Shown here one piece after another: positions 8,279-15,639 of a stretch of DNA of 64,000 nt. A program made the translations under genes and the position numbers. Every line of letters begins with the position of its first letter. The stretch's first letter is position 1. Source of the stretch: Streptomyces griseochromogenes (GTDB lineage: Bacteria > Actinomycetota > Actinomycetes > Streptomycetales > Streptomycetaceae); the NCBI RefSeq assembly GCF_001542625.1, contig NZ_CP016279.1, forward strand, positions 8,122,001 through 8,186,000, given 5' to 3'. The notes under the pieces are model-generated. The model searched no databases and had not been told where the DNA came from. It was given only the letters and a program-made list of their open reading frames with translations.

Positions 8279-8920
8279 ATGGCCCGACCGCGCAAGCCCC
8301 TTCTCAGCACCGACCGGATCGTCGAGACGGCCCGGGAACTCGTGGACGCGGAGGGCCTGGCGGCCGTCTCCACCCGGCGGCTCGCCGCCGAGCTGGGGGT
8401 GAGCGGGCCCTCGCTGTACAACCACTTCCGCACCAAGGACGAGATCCTGGAGGCGGTCGCGGACTCGGTGAGCGCCCTGGTGGACCTGTCGATGTTCGAG
8501 GACCGCCGGCACTGGCGGACCGCGCTGCACGACTGGGCCGTCTCCTACCGGGCGGCCCTGCGCGACCACCCGAACATCGTCCCGGTCCTGGCCCGGGGGC
8601 CGGGGCGCCGCCCCGCCGCGCTCCGCCTCGCCGACGCGGTCTACGGCGCGATGGTCGACGCGGGCTGGCCGCCGGCCCAGGCGACCTCCATCGGCGCGCT
8701 GATGCGCTACTTCATCATGGGCTCCGCGCTCGGCTCCTTCGCCGGAGGCTTCGTGGACGACGCGAGCGCGTACGACCCCGCCGACTATCCCCACCTCGGC
8801 CAGGCCCACCTGCTCGCCGAGCAGCAGGAGAAGATCGACGAGCGGGCCTTCGAGGCCGGGCTCGCGGCACTGCTGGACGGACTGGCCCAGCAGTACGAGC
8901 AGGTGCGCCAGAGCGTGTGA
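8279..8920 (+). CDS. TetR-family regulator (divergent to acyl-CoA dehydrogenase)
   Basis: The 213-residue product starts at ATG 8279 (MARPRKPLLSTDRIV). No ribosome site precedes it, so the mRNA may be leaderless or start a few codons earlier (GTG/ATG near 8270). The helix-turn-helix is clear: RLAAELGVSGPSLYNHFRTK. The C-terminal domain (LRDHPNIVPVLARGPGRRPA) resembles the TetR class C-terminal fold. The intergenic palindrome at 8233-8251 and its near-copy at 13375-13393 suggest it controls the acyl-CoA dehydrogenase and the aldehyde/alcohol dehydrogenase operon. Confidence 0.88.
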   Translation: MARPRKPLLSTDRIVETARELVDAEGLAAVSTRRLAAELGVSGPSLYNHFRTKDEILEAVADSVSALVDLSMFEDRRHWRTALHDWAVSYRAALRDHPNIVPVLARGPGRRPAALRLADAVYGAMVDAGWPPAQATSIGALMRYFIMGSALGSFAGGFVDDASAYDPADYPHLGQAHLLAEQQEKIDERAFEAGLAALLDGLAQQYEQVRQSV

Positions 8921-8922
8921 GG

Positions 8923-8946
8923 ACACTTCGGCCGGCGCCGAAGTGT
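8923..8946. promoter_or_regulatory. Perfect 9-bp inverted repeat before the ArsR-family gene
   Basis: ACACTTCGG (8923-8931) and CCGAAGTGT (8938-8946) are separated by 6 nt. The repeat ends 20 bp before the ArsR start codon. It could be an autoregulatory operator, or the terminator hairpin of the tetR that stops at 8920; no T-run follows, which favours the operator reading. Confidence 0.5.
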
Positions 8947-8966
8947 CGGTGCCCCATGCTGGGTGC

Positions 8967-9692
8967 ATGACCACGAAGGACTCCCGGACCGCCCACGGCT
9001 CCCAGGCCGCCGACCTGGCCTCGCTCGCCTCGCTGGTCGCCGACGAGACCCGGGCCGCGTGTCTGCTGGCCCTGCTGGACGGGCGGGCCTGGACGGCGGG
9101 TGAGCTGGCCCGGCACGCCGGGGTCGCCGCGTCCACGCTGAGCGAGCACCTGGGCAAGCTGGTGGCCGGTGGGCTGCTCGCGGAGGAACGGCAGGGCAGG
9201 CACCGGTACGTCAGGCTGGCCGACGCCCAGGTGGCACAGCTCGTCGAGGATCTCGCCGCGCAGGTGCCGGCGGTGCGGCAACGGCCGCGCACTCTGCGGG
9301 AGTCGAGCGCGGGCTCCGCGATGGCCCGGGGGCGTACCTGCTACGACCATCTGGCCGGCCGGCTCGGCATCGCGGTCACGGACGCGCTGACCGAGCGGGG
9401 ACTCCTTCGGCAGGACACCGGGTTCGCGCTCACGGACGCGGGGCTGGAGTGGTTCGCCACGGTGGGCATTCCTCTCGACCGTCAGGGGCGGCGCCCGCTC
9501 GCCCGAGCCTGCCTCGACTGGACCGAGCGGCGGCCGCATCTCGCGGGTGCGGCGGGGGCCGCGCTGTGCCGGCATGCGCTGGATGCCGGGTGGTGCGTGC
9601 GGATCGGTTCCGAGCGGGCGGTGAAGGTGACGCCGTCGGGCGGGCGGGTGCTGTTCGAGTTGCTGGGCATCGAGGCGGGATCGGTGTGCTGA
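8967..9692 (+). CDS. ArsR-family winged-helix regulator
   Basis: The 241-residue product begins MTTKDSRTAHG. Residues ~20-90 form an ArsR winged helix (LADETRAACLLALLDGRAWT, then AGVAASTLSEHLGKLVAGGL and wing RQGRHRYVRLAD). The long C-terminal half (ARGRTCYDHLAGRLGIAVTD) is typical of an actinobacterial ArsR subgroup without the CVC metal site, so a metal sensor is unlikely. ATG 8967 has little leader sequence. The following EamA permease is on the same strand 217 bp on and may be its target, although the inverted repeat is not repeated there. Confidence 0.85.
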   Translation: MTTKDSRTAHGSQAADLASLASLVADETRAACLLALLDGRAWTAGELARHAGVAASTLSEHLGKLVAGGLLAEERQGRHRYVRLADAQVAQLVEDLAAQVPAVRQRPRTLRESSAGSAMARGRTCYDHLAGRLGIAVTDALTERGLLRQDTGFALTDAGLEWFATVGIPLDRQGRRPLARACLDWTERRPHLAGAAGAALCRHALDAGWCVRIGSERAVKVTPSGGRVLFELLGIEAGSVC

Positions 9693-9746
9693 GGGCTACG
9701 GGGCGGGGCGGCTCTGTGGTGTGCCGGGTGCGGTTCGTTCTTGGCC

Positions 9747-9803
9747 GGTCGCGCCCACGCGGCGGAGCCGCATATCGGTACAGCCCCGAGCCCCTTCGGG
9801 GCG
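9747..9803. repeat. Streptomyces intergenic repeat (REP-like), copy 1
   Basis: The core GGTCGCGCCC...GCGGCGGA...CAGCCCCG.GCCC.TTCGGGGC resembles the GC-rich dispersed intergenic element common in Streptomyces. It ends in a GCCCC/GGGGC hairpin and is followed by a CGTGCCTCCCCCAGTGCC tail also typical of these elements. A second copy lies at 21621-21676. Confidence 0.6.
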
Positions 9804-9909
9804 CACAGCTGCGGGCAGTCGTGCCTCCCCCAGTGCCTTGAAGGCCTACCCGTGAACCCCGTCCGATTTCCGCCGGTCCGCCTGCCGGCCCATACCTAGC
9901 CTCAGGAGC

Positions 9910-10842
9910 ATGATGAACGCCACGCCACGCCACCACCTCCTCCCCGCCGTCGCAGCGGTCGTCACCGTCGTGCTGTGGGCCTCCGCCTTCGTGGCGATCC
10001 GTAGTGCCGGGGACGCCTACTCGCCGGGCGCGCTGGCGCTCGGGCGGCTGCTCTCCGGGAGCGTGGCCCTGGGGATCATCTGCGTCGTACGGCGGGAAGG
10101 GTGGCCGCCGAGGTCCGCCTGGCGGGGCATCGGCCTGTCCGGGGTGTTGTGGTTCGGGTTCTACATGGTCGCCCTGAACTGGGGCGAGCAGCAGGTGGAC
10201 GCCGGCACCGCGGCCCTCGTCGTGAACGTCGGCCCGCTCCTGATAGCCCTGCTCGGCGCCCGCCTGCTCGGTGACCCGATGCCGCCCCGGCTGCTGGCGG
10301 GCATGGCCGTGTCGTTCGCCGGTGCCGTGACCGTGGGTCTTTCGATGTCGGCCGGGGGCGGTTCCTCGGTGCTCGGTGTGGTGCTGTGTCTGCTGGCGGC
10401 CGTGGGGTACGCCTTCGGGGTCGTCGCGCAGAAGCCCGCTCTCGGCCGGGCGAGCGCTCTGCAGGTGACGACGTTCGGGTGTCTCGTCGGTGCGGTGGTG
10501 TGCCTGCCGTTCGCCGGGCAGTTGGTGGGGCAAGCGGCCCATGCGCCTGCCTCGGCCACCCTCGACATGGTGTATCTCGGGATCTTTCCGACCGCGCTCG
10601 CCTTCACCACCTGGGCCTACGCCCTCGCCCGGACCACCGCCAGCCGGATGGGCGCGACGACGTACGCCGTTCCGGCCCTGGTCGTGCTGATGTCGTGGCT
10701 GGCGCTCGGGGAGGTGCCGGGGCCGCTCACGCTGGCGGGCGGGGTGCTGTGCCTCGCGGGCGTCGCGGTGTCGCGGTCCCGGGCGCGCGGGCGGACGCGG
10801 CGGGTCGCGGCCGGGGAGCCGCGACCCGAGAAGGTCGGCTGA
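9910..10842 (+). CDS. EamA/DMT-superfamily permease
   Basis: This is a 310-residue membrane protein with ten predicted helices in two EamA repeats, for example VVTVVLWASAFVAIRSAG at the N terminus and GIFPTALAFTTWAYALARTT in the second half. Family members export amino acids, metabolites or drugs by antiport. The start at 9910 follows CTCAGGAGC; ATG 9913 is the alternative. The tail RGRTRRVAAGEPR is basic, consistent with a cytoplasmic C terminus. The upstream ArsR-type gene may regulate it; the substrate is unknown. Confidence 0.88.
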   Translation: MMNATPRHHLLPAVAAVVTVVLWASAFVAIRSAGDAYSPGALALGRLLSGSVALGIICVVRREGWPPRSAWRGIGLSGVLWFGFYMVALNWGEQQVDAGTAALVVNVGPLLIALLGARLLGDPMPPRLLAGMAVSFAGAVTVGLSMSAGGGSSVLGVVLCLLAAVGYAFGVVAQKPALGRASALQVTTFGCLVGAVVCLPFAGQLVGQAAHAPASATLDMVYLGIFPTALAFTTWAYALARTTASRMGATTYAVPALVVLMSWLALGEVPGPLTLAGGVLCLAGVAVSRSRARGRTRRVAAGEPRPEKVG

Positions 10843-10845
10843 ACC

Positions 10846-11928
10846 TCAGAACACCACGAGCGCCCGGCCGCCCTTGCCCGCGAGCATGTTGTCGAAGGCC
10901 GCCGGGATGCCCTCCAGGGCGATCCGCTCGGTGACCAGCGCCGAGAGGTCCAGGCGGCCCGCCCGTACATGCCCGGCGAGCAGCGGCAGATCGCGGGCCG
11001 GGTCGGTGTTGCCGTAGACGCAGCCGGACAGGGTGCGGCCCCAGTGGAAGATCTCCAGGGCGTTGAAGGTGACCTCCTGGTCCTTGCCGCCGATGCCGAC
11101 GACGGTGGTACGGCCGCCCCGGCGGGTGACATCCCAGGCGGCGCGGATGCTGACCGCGCGGCCCACGCACTCCACGGAGACGTCGACGCCCTGCTTGTCG
11201 GTGAGGGCGCGGATCTCGCGCGCGGTGGCGTCGGAGGCGAGGACGTAGTCGGTGGCGCCCGCCGCCCGGGCCAGCTCCTCCTTCCCGGGGGAGACGTCCA
11301 CCGCGATGATGCGGGACGCGCCCGCGATCCGGGCCGACTGGAGGGCGGCCAGGCCGACTCCGCCGACGCCGAACACCGCGACCGTCTCGCCGGGCTGGAC
11401 CCGTGCCGAGTGGTGGACGGCGCCGTAGCCGGTGAGGACGGCGCAGCCGAGGAGGGCCGCGTCGGTGAGCGGGACGCCCTCCGGCAGGGGCAGCACGCAG
11501 GACGCGGAGACCACCGTCTCCTCGGCGAACGCGGCGACGTTCAGGCCGGGGTGGAGGTCGGTGCCGTCGGTGGTGCGGGCGTAGACGTCTGCGGCGCCGT
11601 TCATCGCGTTGGCGCACAGCCAGACCTCGCCGAGCGCGCAGGCGTGGCAGGTGCCGCAGGAGGGGGCCCAGTTGAGGACCACGGGGTCACCGGGCGAGAC
11701 ATGGGTGACTCCCTCGCCCACGGCCACGACGGTGCCGGCTCCCTCGTGACCGAGGACCGCCGGGACCGGCACCCGCATGGTGCCGTTGGACAGGGACAGG
11801 TCGGAGTGGCAGACACCGGCGGCGGCGAGGCGGACGCGGACCTGTCCGGGGCCCGGGTCCGGCAGCTCGATGTCGGTGATCTCCAGGGGGGCGCCTATGG
11901 CGGGCAGAACGGCGGCTCGTACGGCCAT
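10846..11928 (-). CDS. Zinc-dependent alcohol dehydrogenase (class III-like MDR)
   Basis: This 360-residue medium-chain dehydrogenase has catalytic-zinc residues in GVCHSDL and GHEGAG. Structural zinc comes from the four-Cys lobe CGTCHACALGEVWLC. The Rossmann motif GVGGVGLAALQ binds NAD(P). It lies 15 bp downstream of the aldehyde dehydrogenase on the same strand, so the pair probably forms one operon converting an alcohol to an acid. The class III-like features make a mycothiol- or cofactor-linked substrate possible, but this is not proven by the sequence. Confidence 0.9.
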   Translation of the reverse strand: MAVRAAVLPAIGAPLEITDIELPDPGPGQVRVRLAAAGVCHSDLSLSNGTMRVPVPAVLGHEGAGTVVAVGEGVTHVSPGDPVVLNWAPSCGTCHACALGEVWLCANAMNGAADVYARTTDGTDLHPGLNVAAFAEETVVSASCVLPLPEGVPLTDAALLGCAVLTGYGAVHHSARVQPGETVAVFGVGGVGLAALQSARIAGASRIIAVDVSPGKEELARAAGATDYVLASDATAREIRALTDKQGVDVSVECVGRAVSIRAAWDVTRRGGRTTVVGIGGKDQEVTFNALEIFHWGRTLSGCVYGNTDPARDLPLLAGHVRAGRLDLSALVTERIALEGIPAAFDNMLAGKGGRALVVF

Positions 11929-11943
11929 GACTCTCGGACTTCC

Positions 11944-13332
11944 TTAGAACTGGAGGGACTTGGTCTGGAGGTACTCGGCGAGTCCGTGCCCGCCCAGTTC
12001 CCGGCCGACCCCGGACTGCTTGTAGCCGCCGAAGGGGGCGAGGGGGTTGAACCGGCCGCCGTTGATGTCGACCTGGCCGGTGTCCATGCGGCGGGCGAAG
12101 GCGACGGCCTCGGCCTCGTCGGCGGCCCACACGGCGCCCGCGAGGCCGTACACCGTGCCGTTGGCGATGCGCAGGGCGTCCTCCTCGTCCTCGTAGCGCA
12201 GGATCGTGAGGACCGGGCCGAAGATCTCCTCCTGGGCGACGGTCATCTCCGGGGTGACGTCGGCGAAGACGGTCGGGCTGACGAAGCAGCCCCGCTCCCG
12301 GGGGGATTCGGGGACGCCGGCGACCAGGCGGGCGCCCTCGGCGATGCCCTTCTCGATGTAGCCGCGCACCCGTGCCTGCTGCTTGGCGCTGACGACCGGG
12401 CCGATGCGGTCGCCGTACTTGGCGGCCGCGGCCCCGGCCAGTTCGACCGCCTCGTCGTACTGGTCGCGGTGGACCAGCATGCGGGTCCAGGCGCTGCACG
12501 TCTGGCCGGAGTTGGACATGACGTTGGCGACGCCGACGCTCACGGCCTTGGCGAGGTCGGCGCTCGGCAGGATGACGTTGGCGGACTTGCCGCCGAGTTC
12601 GAGGGCGACCTTCTTGACGGCCGCGCCGGCCACCGCGCCGATCTGCCGGCCGACCGCCGTGGAACCGGTGAAGGAGACCAGATCGACACCCGGGTGCTCG
12701 GCGAGGGCCTGCCCCGCGACCGGGCCGAGGCCGGTGACGAGGTTGAACACACCCGCCGGGACACCCGCCTCGTGCACCGCCTCGGCGAAGAGCTGGGCGG
12801 TGAGCGGGGTGTCCTCGGCGGGCTTGAGGACGATCGTGCAGCCCGCGGCGAGCGCCGGGGCCACCTTGGCGACGATCTGGTGCAGCGGGTAGTTCCAGGG
12901 GGTGATCGCGCCGACGACGCCGATCGGCTCGTGCAGGACGGTCGAGTTGCCGACCTTCTCCTCGAAGGAGTGGGTGGCGGCGAGCTCGGCGTAGGAGTCC
13001 GCGACCGCGATCGGCACGCCCGCGTGCACGGTCTGCGAGAACTGCGGCGGTGCGCCCAGTTCGGCGGTGACCGTCTCGGCGATCTCGTCCTTGCGGGCCG
13101 TCATGACGTCCCGCAGGGCGGCGAGCCGGGCGGCCCGCTCGGCCGGGGGTGTGGCGGCCCAGCCCGGGAGCGCGGCGCGCGCGGCACGTACGGCGGTGTC
13201 GACATCCAGGGCGCCGCCGGCCGGGACCTTGCCGATGACCTGCTCGTCGGCGGGGTTCACGACCTCGATCACGTCCCGGCTCTCGGCGGGGCGCCAGGCG
13301 CCGTCGATGTACAGGCCGTCGTGTGCCTTCAT
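11944..13332 (-). CDS. NAD(P)+-dependent aldehyde dehydrogenase
   Basis: This 462-residue ALDH starts at ATG 13332 behind GGAAGGAAGCAGC. The general-base Glu is in [11 protein letters not shown] and the catalytic Cys in [10 protein letters not shown]. The cofactor-binding [10 protein letters not shown] segment is also present. It is the first gene of a two-gene operon with the zinc alcohol dehydrogenase. The 19-bp palindrome at 13375-13393 lies 43 bp upstream of the start and matches the operator near tetR 8279. The operon is therefore probably induced with the acyl-CoA dehydrogenase. Confidence 0.92.
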   Translation of the reverse strand: MKAHDGLYIDGAWRPAESRDVIEVVNPADEQVIGKVPAGGALDVDTAVRAARAALPGWAATPPAERAARLAALRDVMTARKDEIAETVTAELGAPPQFSQTVHAGVPIAVADSYAELAATHSFEEKVGNSTVLHEPIGVVGAITPWNYPLHQIVAKVAPALAAGCTIVLKPAEDTPLTAQLFAEAVHEAGVPAGVFNLVTGLGPVAGQALAEHPGVDLVSFTGSTAVGRQIGAVAGAAVKKVALELGGKSANVILPSADLAKAVSVGVANVMSNSGQTCSAWTRMLVHRDQYDEAVELAGAAAAKYGDRIGPVVSAKQQARVRGYIEKGIAEGARLVAGVPESPRERGCFVSPTVFADVTPEMTVAQEEIFGPVLTILRYEDEEDALRIANGTVYGLAGAVWAADEAEAVAFARRMDTGQVDINGGRFNPLAPFGGYKQSGVGRELGGHGLAEYLQTKSLQF

Positions 13333-13374
13333 GCTGCTTCCTTCCGGGCGGTGCCGTGTCGTCGTCCGGTTCAC

Positions 13375-13393
13375 AAACTAGCGGCGTTAGTTT
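13375..13393. promoter_or_regulatory. Operator before aldehyde dehydrogenase operon
   Basis: AAACTAGCGGCGTTAGTTT is a palindrome with 7-bp-plus arms, 43 bp upstream of the aldehyde dehydrogenase ATG. It shares 14 of 19 positions with 8233-8251. Confidence 0.6.
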
Positions 13394-13417
13394 TCGTGCA
13401 CCAGACGCCTCATGACA

Positions 13418-13870
13418 TCAGAAGTCGGCCCGTGCCCGGTCGTCCACCCTCCCCACGGACTCCTGGCCGAAAGCCTTCTCGTACGCCGTGCGGATCTCCT
13501 CGATCTTCCGGTCGCTCCCGACGGCGTCCCCCACCGGGTACAGCAGGATCAGCTCGTACGACCGCTCCTTCTCGATCCTGCCGCGCGCGTCCCGCCACTG
13601 GCCGCGCCCGTTCTGCACGGTCAATCCGTTCGGGAAATCGGGCGTGACCTCGTGGTCGACGAAGGCCATGAACTGCTCGTCGGTGACGGCGGGGCCGCCG
13701 TCGGGGCGTTCGGTGCCGAAGAAGAGCTGGGTCTCGACGTACGGCGCGCCGCGCTCCGGTACGACGGGATCGGCACCGTCGAGTGCCGCGTAGGCGGTCG
13801 GAGCGGCGAGGGCCAGGAGGAGCCCGACCGCCGCGAGGACGGCCCGGCTTCGGGTGAGATGCACGTTCAT
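13418..13870 (-). CDS. Secreted DUF3574-domain protein
   Basis: The 150-residue product has a signal peptide (AVLAAVGLLLALAAPTAYA) and a single DUF3574-type domain. The domain contains the diagnostic YVETQLFFGTERPDGGP, then FVDHEVTPDFPNGLTV and GRGQWRD. No catalytic residues are established for the family. It lies on the same strand as the sortase genes upstream, with a 147-bp gap, and 43 bp before the operator of the aldehyde dehydrogenase operon. Its role in the cell envelope is unknown. Confidence 0.82.
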   Translation of the reverse strand: MNVHLTRSRAVLAAVGLLLALAAPTAYAALDGADPVVPERGAPYVETQLFFGTERPDGGPAVTDEQFMAFVDHEVTPDFPNGLTVQNGRGQWRDARGRIEKERSYELILLYPVGDAVGSDRKIEEIRTAYEKAFGQESVGRVDDRARADF

Positions 13871-14017
13871 GTACGCATCTGTAGCGAAGTCGACGCCTGT
13901 GTGCGGGAGTTCCTCATGGACGTCACTCGTCCAGGTCGGGTGGCGAGGCGCCCGCTTCCCGTCCCGACGGATGCTCCGGGACCACCGCCGGCCCGCTTCC
14001 GCGGCCGGCCGGCACGG

Positions 14018-14659
14018 TCAGCGGGTCGCGGACAGATGGGCGAAGACCACCACGTTGCTCGTGTAGCCGGTGCGCCGGCTGAACAGGCCGCCGCAGGTCA
14101 GCACGCGCAGCTCCGGGCGCCCGGTGCGCCCGTACACCTCGTCGTCGGGAAAGCCGACCTTGTCGTAGACCTTCACCCGGTCCACGGTGTAGACGGCGGT
14201 GCGGCCGTCCGCGCGCCTCGCCTCGATCGGCTTGCCGGGCTTCACCAGAGCGAGCGCGGAGAACACGGCGGGGCCGGTGCTGGTGTCGCGGTGGCCGACG
14301 GCGACGGCGGTGCCGGACTCCCCCGGCGTGGGACCGCCCCGGTACCAGCCGACCGCCTTCGGCCCGTCGACCGGCGGTGTCTCCAACTGCCGGTCCCGGT
14401 CCAGCCCTACGCCGATGACGGGCGCGTCGACGCCCAGCGACGGGATGCGCAGGGAGGTCGGGCGGGACCGGGACAGCGGGCGGGGCGGGGGCGCCTGGCC
14501 TGCCAGGCCCGGCCCCTCCCGGCCCGCCCGGACCGGCCCGTCGTCTCCCCCGCACCGGACGCCCACCGTCACCAGGACGGCGATGAGCAGGGCCGACCTG
14601 ATGAGGCGGTAGGCGCGGGTCCGGTGCCACGGCCTGCGTCCGCGCCTACGCGGCGCCAT
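14018..14659 (-). CDS. Class F sortase
   Basis: This 213-residue membrane-anchored transpeptidase begins with a basic N terminus and one membrane helix (SALLIAVLVTVGVRCG), followed by a proline-rich linker. The sortase barrel carries catalytic His in VGHRDT, Cys in LTCGG and Arg in FSRRTGYTSN. Class F is the actinobacterial sortase group with few characterised substrates. It overlaps by 14 bp the 3' end of the surface-protein gene upstream, implying translational coupling. That surface protein lacks an LPXTG-type motif, so it may be a partner rather than the substrate. Confidence 0.93.
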   Translation of the reverse strand: MAPRRRGRRPWHRTRAYRLIRSALLIAVLVTVGVRCGGDDGPVRAGREGPGLAGQAPPPRPLSRSRPTSLRIPSLGVDAPVIGVGLDRDRQLETPPVDGPKAVGWYRGGPTPGESGTAVAVGHRDTSTGPAVFSALALVKPGKPIEARRADGRTAVYTVDRVKVYDKVGFPDDEVYGRTGRPELRVLTCGGLFSRRTGYTSNVVVFAHLSATR

Positions 14660-15353
14660 GCGGCCGGCGGCGGATCAGCCGGACGTACACCGCGCAGCAG
14701 ACCGAGACCAGGCCGACCGCCGCCGCGGCGGCCACCGGCGAGAACCCCTCCGTGGTGTCGACCATGCCGCCGCCGCCCGCGTGCACTCCGCCCTTCGGGC
14801 CGTCGTCGCGGTCGCCGCCCTGACCCCAGCCCGAGTCGTCGCGGTGGTCGTCGTCGCGGTGGTCGCCCTGCGGGTCCTGCTGGTGGTCCGGCTGGTGGTC
14901 CTCGATCTGCCCCGGACCCTGCGCCCCGTCCTGTTTGCCGTCGTGGCAGTTGATGCGGAAGACCTTCTCCTTGGGGGCACCCGCCGTGACCCAGGTGAGC
15001 TTGTACTGCCCGTCGGCCAGACCCAGCACATCGGTATGTCCGGCGCCGCCGGTCAGCTGGATGATGCCGGTCACGGTGGCCGTGGTGGGCAGCGGGGGCT
15101 GCGCCTGGATGATGTAGGCGATGTTGGGGAGGATGTCGAAGTTGACGGCGTCGAGGTAGAACCTGCACGCCACCGGGTCGTCCTTCGAGACACCGAAGGG
15201 CACGCCCACGCGGTGAACCCTGATGTCGCCGTTTTCCCCCTGGGCAGCCGCCGGGGGCGCCGCCACCCATGACGCGCCGGCAGCGGCGAAGGCGGTGAAG
15301 GCGACGACGGCACCCGCGCGGGAGAAGGTCCGTGGAAGTGTCTGGGTCGACAT
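14646..15353 (-). CDS. Secreted, membrane-anchored protein encoded with the sortase
   Basis: The 235-residue product has a signal peptide (AFAAAGASWVAAPPAAAQ) and an extracellular beta-rich region with two Cys. A strikingly Asp/His/Gln-rich linker (residues ~145-185, HQPDHQQDPQGDHRDDDH) follows. One C-terminal helix (VAAAAAVGLVSVCCAVYV) and a basic tail complete it. It lacks a recognisable LPXTG/LAXTG pentapeptide before the helix. The 14-bp overlap with the sortase shows the two are made together. Function unknown; the linker could bind divalent metal. Confidence 0.8.
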   Translation of the reverse strand: MSTQTLPRTFSRAGAVVAFTAFAAAGASWVAAPPAAAQGENGDIRVHRVGVPFGVSKDDPVACRFYLDAVNFDILPNIAYIIQAQPPLPTTATVTGIIQLTGGAGHTDVLGLADGQYKLTWVTAGAPKEKVFRINCHDGKQDGAQGPGQIEDHQPDHQQDPQGDHRDDDHRDDSGWGQGGDRDDGPKGGVHAGGGGMVDTTEGFSPVAAAAAVGLVSVCCAVYVRLIRRRPHGAA

Positions 15354-15639
15354 ACAGGCTCCTCCGTATTAGACGATTTTCATACAAATCGACCTTTCGT
15401 TGGGGACTCTCACCCATCCACTCCACGAGCTGTGGCATCAACGCCGGACGCGCCGTCAGATATCCCTCGTGCGGCGCAACGCCGAGCCTCTCCGCCGTGC
15501 CCGGGCCACCCGTTCGGCCCCCTCGGACCGCCCCGCACGAGCGCCGGGATCGTCGGCTTCTTCAGGCGCTTGTACAGCGGGTACATCGCCGAGACGGTGA
15601 TCATGAAGGTGGTCGAGCCGTCGCCGTGAATACTCCAGG
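15354..15639. other. Intergenic region, no convincing gene
   Basis: This 286-bp stretch separates the surface-protein start from the 3' end of the molybdopterin enzyme. AT-rich sequence next to 15353 (TACAAATCGACC region) is probably the promoter of the sortase operon. A minus-strand reading frame overlapping the oxidoreductase stop by 4 nt (GTGA) encodes ~77 residues starting MTWSIHGDG, but its composition degrades to low-complexity sequence. Confidence 0.5.

Noticed and set aside
6652..8970. A 772-residue plus-strand open frame
   Set aside because: It is antisense to the acyl-CoA dehydrogenase and YiaAB genes, with Gly/Arg/Ala-rich low-complexity composition produced by GC-rich codon bias. 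The minus-strand genes have clear domains.
10969..13647. An 892-residue plus-strand open frame
   Set aside because: It is antisense to the alcohol and aldehyde dehydrogenases. Composition is Gly/Asp/Val/Arg-biased with no domains.
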